Shown: piece after piece, positions 1-4,989 of the stretch
Numbering within the stretch: position 1 is the stretch's first letter
Layout of the letters: each line of letters begins with the position of its first letter
Source of the DNA: CAYXRK01 sp964467615
GTDB taxonomy: Bacteria; Hydrogenedentota; Hydrogenedentia; Hydrogenedentales; GCA-2746185
DNA length: 5,375 nt
Assembly: GCA_964467615.1 (NCBI GenBank)
Contig: CAYXRK010000253.1
Coordinates: forward strand, 1 to 5,375
Reading direction: 5' to 3'
Position numbers and translations under genes: made by a program
The notes under the pieces: generated by a model
The model's input: the letters and a program-made list of their open reading frames with translations, nothing else
Database searches by the model: none
What the model was told of the DNA's origin: nothing

Positions 1-301
1 GCTGGAAGAACGAGGCGATCTCGCAGGAGCTGAAACGCTTTTTCGCGAGGCTTTGGCCCTTCGCCCCGGGGATTCTGCCGCGGCCGTCAATCTCGCGAGC
101 TTGCGCGCGCGTTCGGGAGACGTCGACGGCGCGAAACGTCTGCTCGAAGGCGTTGTCGTTCGCGATCCGAACTTCGCCGCCGCGCGCTTCAATCTTGGCA
201 TGCTGCTTCTGCGCTCCGGCCGCAAGGCCGAGGGCCTCGCCCATCTGCGCGAGGCGGTGCGATTGGATCCTTCTCTAGCGCGACGACTTCCTACGCGCTA
301 A
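1..301 (+). CDS. TPR-repeat protein, C-terminal end (5' truncated by window)
   Basis: The frame is open from base 2 to the TAA at 299-301, so this is the C-terminal 99 residues of a longer protein whose start lies upstream. It shows 34-residue periodicity typical of tetratricopeptide repeats: two full units begin GDLAGAETLFREAL and GDVDGAKRLLEGVV, and a partial third begins GRKAEGLAHLREAV. Each has the expected small residue at the helix turn (A/G), and Pro is present in the inter-repeat turns (RPGD, RDPN, LDPS). TPRs are protein-interaction scaffolds. No catalytic domain is visible in this part, so the role of the whole protein cannot be stated. An internal TTG at 53 could be called as a start, but the repeat already runs upstream of it, so it is not the real start. 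The 3' end overlaps the convergent higA frame by 27 nt. Confidence 0.85.
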   Translation, partial: LEERGDLAGAETLFREALALRPGDSAAAVNLASLRARSGDVDGAKRLLEGVVVRDPNFAAARFNLGMLLLRSGRKAEGLAHLREAVRLDPSLARRLPTR

Positions 302-661
302 TCCGCCTCGTCCTGAGACATCGTGCACCATTGATGCTGAAGAAGGCGTGCTTAGAGATGCGCGAGCCGCTGCGAAGACTCGCACCTCGCGCGGCAGACG
401 TGTTCTTAACCTGCTCGCTTCGATCTCGAGGTCGTAGCGGCTCTGTAGGTTCAGCCAGAACTGGGGGGAAACCGCGAAATAGCGGCCCAGGCGCAGCGCC
501 GTGTCCGCCGAAAGTCCGCGCTCTCCATGGACGATCTCATTGATGCGTCGGGGAGGGACATGAATATCCACGGCCACCCGGTACTGGCTGAGACCCATCG
601 GTCTCATGAACTCCTCTAGGAGTATCTCTCCAGGATGAATAGGCTGCAGTTTTTTCTTCAT
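275..661 (-). CDS. higA: HigA-type antitoxin, XRE-family HTH, with extended C-terminus
   Basis: This is the HigA/VapI-type antitoxin, which normally neutralises the HigB mRNA interferase and represses its own operon. The protein from ATG 661 is 128 residues. It begins MKKKLQPIHPGEILLEEF, the family's N-terminal signature. A helix-turn-helix spans about residues 24-46 (LSQYRVAV ... RRINEIVHG), followed by the conserved DTALRLGRYF and QFWLNLQSRYDLE. The start is supported by AGAGGAG at 671-665, 3 nt before the ATG. Family members usually end near residue 95-100. Here about 28-30 extra Ser/Arg-rich residues (encoded roughly 370-275) run into the 3' end of the convergent TPR gene, suggesting a lost stop or a 3'-end rearrangement. 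Upstream, the frame stays open back to 877, so a 200-residue fusion with the HigB N-terminus is also possible. The HTH looks intact, so DNA binding is plausible even without a toxin. Confidence 0.85.
   Translation of the reverse strand: MKKKLQPIHPGEILLEEFMRPMGLSQYRVAVDIHVPPRRINEIVHGERGLSADTALRLGRYFAVSPQFWLNLQSRYDLEIEASRLRTRLPREVRVFAAARASLSTPSSASMVHDVSGRGGLARRKSSR
276..300. terminator. Hairpin at convergent stop codons (weak bidirectional terminator candidate)
   Basis: TAGCGCG (276-282) and CGCGCTA (294-300) form a perfect 7-bp GC-rich inverted repeat around an 11-nt loop. The stop codon of the TPR gene (299-301) lies almost wholly in one arm. The stop of the opposing higA frame (277-275) lies mostly in the other. 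Neither side has a T-run, so it does not look like a classical intrinsic terminator. It may still separate the two convergent transcripts. It could also be chance. Confidence 0.35.
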
Positions 662-664
662 AAT

Positions 665-671
665 CTCCTCT
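665..671 (-). promoter_or_regulatory. Ribosome binding site of higA
   Basis: On the minus strand AGAGGAG sits 3 nt (ATT) upstream of the ATG at 661. It lies immediately after the old higB stop (TAA, 674-672). It supports independent initiation of HigA at 661 even though the frame is also open from the higB start at 877. Confidence 0.7.
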
Positions 672-877
672 TTAATGATAATCGACGATGTCCACGTCGA
701 GCGCAGCGCCGTCTTTCCAACGGAAACATATAAGCCACTGATCATTGATTCGGATGCTGTGTTGTCCAGCATCAGTAATTTTCTGTAAGCGGTGCGTTGT
801 ATGTCGTGCGGCAGCTTTCGCGAAGAATGGCCCGCGAAGATGGCCGCCGCGTTCTTATCGCGGAAAGACCGGATCAT
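672..877 (-). pseudogene. higB: higB toxin, internally deleted and frameshifted
   Basis: HigB is a RelE-fold mRNA interferase that cleaves ribosome-bound mRNA. From ATG 877 the frame gives the typical N-terminus MIRSFRDKNAAAIFAG and KLPHDIQRTAYRKLLML (residues 1-37). From about base 758 the family's C-terminus appears in a different frame: SIRINDQWLICFRWKDG, then LDVDIVDYH and a TAA at 674-672, just where a normal higB ends before higA. The central segment (normally about 25 residues, including the region around RLEALKGD) is absent. The two parts total about 68 residues against about 92 in the family. The missing DNA must be 1 modulo 3, roughly 70-80 nt. Toxin activity should be lost. Reading on in the N-terminal frame gives unrelated residues and then enters HigA in frame at 661. 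Confidence 0.85.
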
Positions 878-883
878 CCCTTA

Positions 884-912
884 ATAGTAACAGAGAGCGT
901 TAATAACGTCAA
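884..912 (-). promoter_or_regulatory. Sigma70-type promoter of higBA (extended -10, probably leaderless)
   Basis: Read on the minus strand: TTGACG (912-907), a 17-nt spacer, then TACTAT (889-884), preceded by TGT, which makes an extended -10. The -10 ends only 6 nt before the higB ATG at 877. Transcription would therefore start at or within a base or two of the ATG, giving a leaderless or nearly leaderless message. This is the best promoter match in the window. Confidence 0.7.
898..908. promoter_or_regulatory. Candidate HigA operator in the promoter spacer
   Basis: CGTTAATAACG is a palindrome with 5-bp arms (CGTTA / TAACG) around one central base. It lies between the -35 and -10 hexamers of the higBA promoter and overlaps the edge of the -35. 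HigA-type antitoxins typically repress by binding palindromes in this position. The assignment is by position and symmetry only. Confidence 0.5.
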
Positions 913-919
913 CCGGTAA

Positions 920-933
920 CATTTCCGGAAATG
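920..933. promoter_or_regulatory. Perfect 14-bp palindrome between higB and the divergent gene
   Basis: CATTTCCGGAAATG is perfectly self-complementary. It lies upstream of the higBA -35 and 37 bp before the start of the divergent exported-protein gene at 971. Its length and intergenic position suggest a binding site for a dimeric regulator: a second HigA site, or one for an unrelated factor acting on the divergent gene. No convincing -35/-10 pair for the rightward gene was found next to it. Confidence 0.45.
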
Positions 934-970
934 GCGCTCGTATTTGTAGATAAATCCTCTTGAAATCACG

Positions 971-2995
971 ATGTTCCGGGGCTATCCTTCGTTTGTGCTC
1001 CGTTTTAACATCGCCGGATGGGCTTTGACATTTGTCCTCGGCTTTTCCGCCGCGTCTCACGCCGCGTTTGTGGCTGGCACCGGCAAGGGTAATAGCGTAG
1101 ACGCGGCCGTCTCCCAGCTGCATTTTTCCTTCGTGTCCGGGACCCCGGCGCCGAATGTCGAGGGAAAATATGGGGCTTTGGCCGAGAGGATCAAGCGTAT
1201 CCAGCAAGGCGGTTCCGGTCGCGAACAGATCCTCGGCGTGGCTCAAGAATTCTCAGGCCTCAAACGCCCGGTGGACGCGTCCGCGGTTTTTGCGCTGTAT
1301 CTCAGGGAAAAACGTCTGGATGCGTCCATGCCGGAACCGACGGCTCCTCTCGACAGGATGGCGAAAACGCAAGCCGCCGTCACCAGTGCGTTGGACAGAA
1401 ATGCAAGCGCGTTAAAAACCGGGATAGTGGACGCGGAGGCGGATATCGCCTTTGTCAGCCCCGCGGCGGCTCCTTCAGGCGGACAACAGGCGGCGCAAGA
1501 CGGTTTCAAGCCGACTCGTGCCTATCGATCGGTGGACCGCGCCGATATACCAAGCCCGGATTCGCACAACCGATTCGTAAACCGCATGGAAACATTCTCC
1601 GATCGATTGAAAAAAGCGGAAAAAGATTCTTCGCAGGATTGCGAGACGGCCGTCGCGTGTTTTGACGCGCGCATGAAGGTCGCCTACAACACGTTGGGAA
1701 CCGGCTTCAACGCCTTGGGAGCTTTGTTCACGGGAAAAGACGGGGAAAAGGAAGTGGGGAAATTCGCGGCGTGCAACACGCCGCCGATCAGCGTGGGCTG
1801 CGCTGCCGTCGACTTCTACAACACTCCGACGCTGCTTGCAGGCGCCATGGTCCCGTTGAGCGCGATCCCCGGAGTGCGAGCGGCAAAGGACTTGTTGAAG
1901 GTCGCGACTCTTGGCAAGGCGGCCAAAACCGTGAACGCCCAACAGGCCATCCGGACGGCCAGCGACGAGCGGAAAATCGCCGAGTTCGCCTCGACTCGGG
2001 GAGTCCCGGCAAGGCAGATGGAGGAAACCAAGCAGCTCGCGGATCTGATGCGATCCAATTTCCCGCAATCAAGCACGAACGGAAAATGGTATTTGATGGC
2101 TCCCGGCGAAGGGAGCGGCATCGCCGAGCAAGGCATCAAACTGCGCATCGCCGATCCGGGATTGGGAGCCCGCCAGGAGCTGCTGGAAAAATTCATCGAA
2201 TTGACGCGAAAGCCGGGGTTTGCGGGCCGATTCAACTTCAAGCTTGATCTGATGAGCGAGACGGCGACCGGAACTCAACGAGGGAAGTTCATCACCATCT
2301 ACACCAAAGATCCTCAATCCGCCCGGGAATTGGCGGCCACATTGGATCGCAGTCTTAGCGACGTCAAAATTGCAGGGAAGCCCGGCATCCCTTCGGAGGA
2401 TTTGCCTTTCGGCAAATCGGGCCTGGTTTCTTGGCGCTATGGATCGAACCGGACCTTGGAGCTCACCGGCAAGGATTCCCGCACGGGACAAACAATCGAG
2501 AGATATGATGATCGCGCCGATCCCAGATCGAACCTGCAGTGGGCTTCCGAACACGCTCACGAGGATGGCCTGGATTTCTGGAGGCGCGAAGCCGGGCTGG
2601 CGTCGCGCGCGCCGACCCGCATCGAGCTGAAGGCGAATTCGCAGACCGTGCAATACGCTCAAAGCGGGCCGATCGAGGTCGATTTGGCGGGCCGCAAATC
2701 ATTGCGGATAATGTCTTACAAGGACCTTCCGCCCGAAGCCGCGAGTCTCGGCATCAACAAGGATGTGGGCTACTTCATCATCGATCCCTCGCGTCTGGGA
2801 AAAGGAGCGGGGTACAAGGGATTGCGCGACGGCGAGGTCGTGGCTTTAGGAAGGGACAGCCCTCAACGCTTCGAGGGCCTCAGTGATGATAAGTTCATCT
2901 CACGTCAGCATCTGACGATCCGCCGTAGCGGCGACGACATCCTCATCGAGGATCATTCCACCCACGGCACCTCGGTCGGCTTCCAGGCTCCGTAA
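971..2995 (+). CDS. Exported multidomain protein: phospho-Ser/Thr lyase-like region plus C-terminal FHA domain
   Basis: The protein has 674 residues. Residues 1-31 form a signal peptide (hydrophobic AGWALTFVLGFSAASHA, likely cut after SHA31). Residues 60-270 are mostly helical and polar. All four cysteines of the protein cluster at 224, 230, 268 and 277. Residues 284-318 (NTPTLLAGAMVPLSAIPG, then a helical stretch) resemble pre-toxin segments of polymorphic toxins. Residues 371-495 resemble the N-terminal lyase domain of LanKC/RamC synthetases and, more distantly, OspF/SpvC phosphothreonine lyases: FNFK (K424), QRGKFITIY (Y444) and SGLVSWRYG (484-491). The His of the usual K-x-H motif appears to be Arg392. 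Residues 596-670 form an FHA domain: GR (627-628), SRQH (644-647), STHGT (663-667, His where Asn is usual). FHA domains bind phosphothreonine. The ATG at 971 lacks an obvious Shine-Dalgarno; a GTG at 995 would keep the signal peptide. FHA and export are well supported; the lyase resemblance is from memory of motifs. Confidence 0.8.
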   Translation: MFRGYPSFVLRFNIAGWALTFVLGFSAASHAAFVAGTGKGNSVDAAVSQLHFSFVSGTPAPNVEGKYGALAERIKRIQQGGSGREQILGVAQEFSGLKRPVDASAVFALYLREKRLDASMPEPTAPLDRMAKTQAAVTSALDRNASALKTGIVDAEADIAFVSPAAAPSGGQQAAQDGFKPTRAYRSVDRADIPSPDSHNRFVNRMETFSDRLKKAEKDSSQDCETAVACFDARMKVAYNTLGTGFNALGALFTGKDGEKEVGKFAACNTPPISVGCAAVDFYNTPTLLAGAMVPLSAIPGVRAAKDLLKVATLGKAAKTVNAQQAIRTASDERKIAEFASTRGVPARQMEETKQLADLMRSNFPQSSTNGKWYLMAPGEGSGIAEQGIKLRIADPGLGARQELLEKFIELTRKPGFAGRFNFKLDLMSETATGTQRGKFITIYTKDPQSARELAATLDRSLSDVKIAGKPGIPSEDLPFGKSGLVSWRYGSNRTLELTGKDSRTGQTIERYDDRADPRSNLQWASEHAHEDGLDFWRREAGLASRAPTRIELKANSQTVQYAQSGPIEVDLAGRKSLRIMSYKDLPPEAASLGINKDVGYFIIDPSRLGKGAGYKGLRDGEVVALGRDSPQRFEGLSDDKFISRQHLTIRRSGDDILIEDHSTHGTSVGFQAP

Positions 2996-3023
2996 AAAGA
3001 CCTAGGCGGCGGCAGGTCTTTTT
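2994..3023 (+). terminator. Intrinsic terminator after the FHA protein gene
   Basis: AAAAAGACCT (2994-3003) and AGGTCTTTTT (3014-3023) are perfect 10-bp inverted repeats around the loop AGGCGGCGGC, and the 3' arm ends in five Ts. The 5' arm shares two bases with the TAA stop at 2993-2995. It has both an A-run and a T-run, so it could work in both directions. It isolates the gene upstream from the small exported protein gene downstream. Confidence 0.8.
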
Positions 3024-3103
3024 CCGGCCGCGCGTTCCCCAAAAGACCCAGGACGTCTTCCGAGGCGGGGGCTATGCTTACCGTGATCGGAAAAAACCGG
3101 TCC

Positions 3104-3108
3104 GGAGG
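3104..3108 (+). promoter_or_regulatory. Ribosome binding site deciding the start at 3116
   Basis: GGAGG lies 7 nt before the ATG at 3116. The more upstream in-frame ATG at 3074 would add 14 polar residues before the signal peptide. The Shine-Dalgarno and the signal peptide both favour 3116. Confidence 0.75.
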
Positions 3109-3115
3109 CCTCACA

Positions 3116-3598
3116 ATGTTCATGCTGAAGCGTTTTGCCTTGCTCGTCGCGATGTCCGGCGTCGCGTTTACCGCGAGCGCCCAGGAGTTCGTTCCTGCGG
3201 CCAAAGGCCCGGACGGACGGACGATGATGCTCGACAGCAAGACCTTCCGCGTGATGGCGCTCAATCAGAGATTGTGGTCCCTGCAGGATCAGAAACGGAA
3301 GCAGGAAGCGGACCTGATGAACGCGGCGTTGGATACTCATTCATACATTATGCGGAGCAGCGCTGAGAAGTACGCCAAGTGGCTGGGCATATCCGATCCG
3401 CAGTTGGTCAGAGAGAAGATTGTGGAAGCGAACAGCGCGATTCTGCGTATCATGCACGATGCGGCAACGCGCAATCTTCCGTCTCACTACGTTGAGTCTC
3501 TTAGCAAGGCGTTGATCGCCCGCGATCAAATGGATGCCATTGACGTTCAAATCAAGGAGTTGAAGTCGCAGTTGGCCGCCGTCGAAGGCAAGCGCTGA
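3116..3598 (+). CDS. Small exported helical protein, function unknown
   Basis: The predicted precursor is 160 residues from ATG 3116. Residues 1-22 are a clear signal peptide (MFMLKRFALLVAMSGVAF, then TASA|QE), so the mature protein of about 138 residues would be periplasmic or secreted. It has no lipobox cysteine and no later membrane segment. The mature part is almost wholly predicted helix and rich in charged residues. Coiled-coil-like stretches occur near the start (NQRLWSLQDQKRKQEADLMN) and the end (DQMDAIDVQIKELKSQLAAV). I recognise no family. Its size and helical make-up recall small periplasmic adaptor or chaperone-like proteins, but that is only resemblance in shape. A terminator separates it from the FHA gene, so co-transcription is not implied. 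Its TGA is immediately followed by the stop of the convergent kinase gene. Confidence 0.75.
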   Translation: MFMLKRFALLVAMSGVAFTASAQEFVPAAKGPDGRTMMLDSKTFRVMALNQRLWSLQDQKRKQEADLMNAALDTHSYIMRSSAEKYAKWLGISDPQLVREKIVEANSAILRIMHDAATRNLPSHYVESLSKALIARDQMDAIDVQIKELKSQLAAVEGKR

Positions 3599-4384
3599 CT
3601 AAGAGTCGGCGCGAGTCGGCTCAGTAGCGGGAACGTCGGCAGCCGGAACCACGACGGCGGGAAGCGTGAAGTTGAACGCCGAGCCCACGTTCGGCAGGCT
3701 CTCGACCCAGATGCGGCCGCCGTGCGCGGCGACTAAATCCTTGCAGATGGCCAGGCCCAGGCCCAGTCCCTTGCGTTTCTGGGTGTTGTCGCGGGTTTGG
3801 TAGAAGCGGTCGAAGAGCATTCCCAACTCGTCGGCGGGGATGCCGGGGCCGGTGTCGATGACGCTGAAGCGCACGAACTGGCCGTCGCGATGCGCGGCCA
3901 AATCGATGGAGCCGCCCTCGGGCGTGAACTTGAGCGCGTTGCTCAGGAGATTGGCCAGGACCTGCAGCACCCGGCGCGGATCGGCGCTCACGTGCAGAGA
4001 GTCGCCCACCGGGCTGCGCCAGTGAAGGCGGATGCCGCGGCTGGCGGCCTCGAGCTCGGCTGACTGCGCGGCCTCTTGGAGAAGCGTTGCGCCCTCGACG
4101 GCGCGGGTCTCGACGGTGAAGCCGTCGGCTTCCATGCGCACCGCTTCCTGGAGTTGCTCGACCATCCCGATAAGGCGCTCGGCGTTGGAGAGCACGGCCT
4201 GCAGGCACTTGGCCGTTTCCTCGGGGGTCACCGGCTCCTTGATCATATAAGAGGCGTAGCCGTGTATCACCGACAGGGGGTTTTTCAGCTCGTGGGCGAC
4301 GTCCTGCATCAACCGGGTCTTGGCGTCAAGCCGGTCTTTAAGCTCCGCAAGGCGTTCGTGCGTGCTCATAAGGAAGTGATTCAT
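3599..4384 (-). CDS. Soluble sensor histidine kinase lacking an input domain
   Basis: This is the autokinase half of a two-component system. It autophosphorylates a His with ATP and passes the phosphate to a response regulator. The protein has 261 residues. HisKA is near residues 20-85, with the H-box DVAHELKNPLSVIHGY (phospho-acceptor His31). The HATPase_c domain has the N-box NLLSNALKF (145-153), G1 box DTGPGIP (177-183), F box LFDRFYQ (190-196) and G2 box GLGLGLAI (206-213). All key residues are present, so it should be active. Only about 22 residues precede the HisKA domain, with no membrane helix, PAS or HAMP. An in-frame TAG at 4405-4403, 21 nt before the ATG, shows that no longer version is encoded. 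An inner ATG at 4369 is a possible alternative start; neither start has a clear Shine-Dalgarno. No response regulator is in the window. The C-terminal 18 residues are a low-complexity Ala/Val/Pro tail. Confidence 0.9.
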   Translation of the reverse strand: MNHFLMSTHERLAELKDRLDAKTRLMQDVAHELKNPLSVIHGYASYMIKEPVTPEETAKCLQAVLSNAERLIGMVEQLQEAVRMEADGFTVETRAVEGATLLQEAAQSAELEAASRGIRLHWRSPVGDSLHVSADPRRVLQVLANLLSNALKFTPEGGSIDLAAHRDGQFVRFSVIDTGPGIPADELGMLFDRFYQTRDNTQKRKGLGLGLAICKDLVAAHGGRIWVESLPNVGSAFNFTLPAVVVPAADVPATEPTRADS

Positions 4385-4411
4385 TGTAGCACGAAAACCG
4401 AGCTATTTAGT

Positions 4412-4415
4412 AGGA
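4412..4415 (+). promoter_or_regulatory. Ribosome binding site of efp
   Basis: AGGA lies 7 nt before the ATG at 4423. The whole gap between the divergent kinase and efp starts is only 38 bp (4385-4422), so both promoters must lie in this gap or inside the opposing coding sequences. I see no convincing -35/-10 pair in it. Confidence 0.55.
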
Positions 4416-4422
4416 TGGCGCT

Positions 4423-4986
4423 ATGATAGATACCTCGCAATTCAAGATCGGCCTCGTTTTTGAGGATGACGGACAGATCGTGCAGATCATCGCCTACCAG
4501 CATCACCGCAAATCGCAGTCGGCGGCCGTTTATCGCACCACTTTGCGCGTGCTCGCGACCAACAACGTCATCGAGCGCTCCTACGCCTCCGGCACCAAGT
4601 TTCGCGAGGTCCCCGTCACCAAGCGCGAAAAGATCTATAGTTATGACGAGGGCGACAAGGCAGTATTTATGGATAACGAGACGTATGAACAGGTTTTTTA
4701 TCCCAAAGAACTGCTCGGGCCCTCGGTTAATTTTTTGAGGGAAAATATGGAAGTGCTTGGGGTTTATGTCGACGACAAACTGACCTCCATCGAACTGCCC
4801 GCCAACGTGGTCCTCACGGTCGCGTCGACCGTGCCCGGCGTCAAAGGCGACTCCGTCTCCAATATGGTCAAACCCGCGACCATGGACACGGGGCTCGAGA
4901 TCAGCGTCCCTCTGTTCGTTAAGGAAGGCGACAGGATCCGCGTGGACACCCGCACCTCATCGTACGTCGAACGCGTCAAGGAATAG
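4423..4986 (+). CDS. efp: Translation elongation factor P with atypical loop (Gln at the tip)
   Basis: EF-P binds the ribosome between the P and E sites and relieves stalling at polyproline stretches. The protein has 187 residues, the normal length, with all three domains: a KOW-like N-terminal domain (about 1-65) and two OB-fold domains (about 66-127 and 128-187). Conserved stretches include FMDNETYEQV, LRENMEVLGVYVDD, STVPGVKGDSVSN and KPATMDTGLEISVPLF, and the C-terminus EGDRIRVDTRTSSYVERV. The loop normally reading HVKPGKGAAF reads HHRKSQSAAV, so the tip residue matching Lys34 of E. coli (Lys32 of Bacillus) is Gln32. Lys30 is two residues away. The usual lysine or arginine modifications at the tip therefore cannot occur there. 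The loop matches my recollection of Elusimicrobiota EF-P. The HAD gene follows after 3 nt, probably co-transcribed. Confidence 0.95.
   Translation: MIDTSQFKIGLVFEDDGQIVQIIAYQHHRKSQSAAVYRTTLRVLATNNVIERSYASGTKFREVPVTKREKIYSYDEGDKAVFMDNETYEQVFYPKELLGPSVNFLRENMEVLGVYVDDKLTSIELPANVVLTVASTVPGVKGDSVSNMVKPATMDTGLEISVPLFVKEGDRIRVDTRTSSYVERVKE
4978..4982 (+). promoter_or_regulatory. Ribosome binding site of the HAD hydrolase inside the efp end
   Basis: AAGGA overlaps the last codons of efp and lies 7 nt before the GTG at 4990. It supports the GTG start and translational coupling with efp. Confidence 0.6.
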
Positions 4987-4989
4987 CTC

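Noticed and set aside
331..543. 70-codon rightward ORF
   Set aside because: It lies antisense to higA, has no recognisable domain, and its Arg/Gly/Pro-rich make-up is typical of a shadow frame.
881..1246. 121-codon leftward ORF overlapping the start of the exported protein gene
   Set aside because: It is antisense to the signal-peptide region of a well-supported gene and has no family features.
1475..2068. 197-codon leftward ORF inside the FHA protein gene (and similar ones at 2069-2662 and 1771-2247)
   Set aside because: These are shadow frames of the long rightward gene: skewed composition, no domains, no Shine-Dalgarno noticed.
3043..3059. Second small inverted repeat AAGAC/GTCTT after the terminator
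   Set aside because: It has only 5-bp arms and no T-run, so it is likely chance.
3050..3078. Possible promoter with -10 TATGCT at 3073-3078 before the small exported protein
   Set aside because: The matching -35 (AGGACG) fits poorly, so it is not strong enough to list, although some promoter after the terminator is expected.
3621..4208. 195-codon leftward ORF inside the kinase gene
   Set aside because: It is an Arg/Pro/His-rich alternative frame of the histidine kinase, whose own frame has every catalytic motif.
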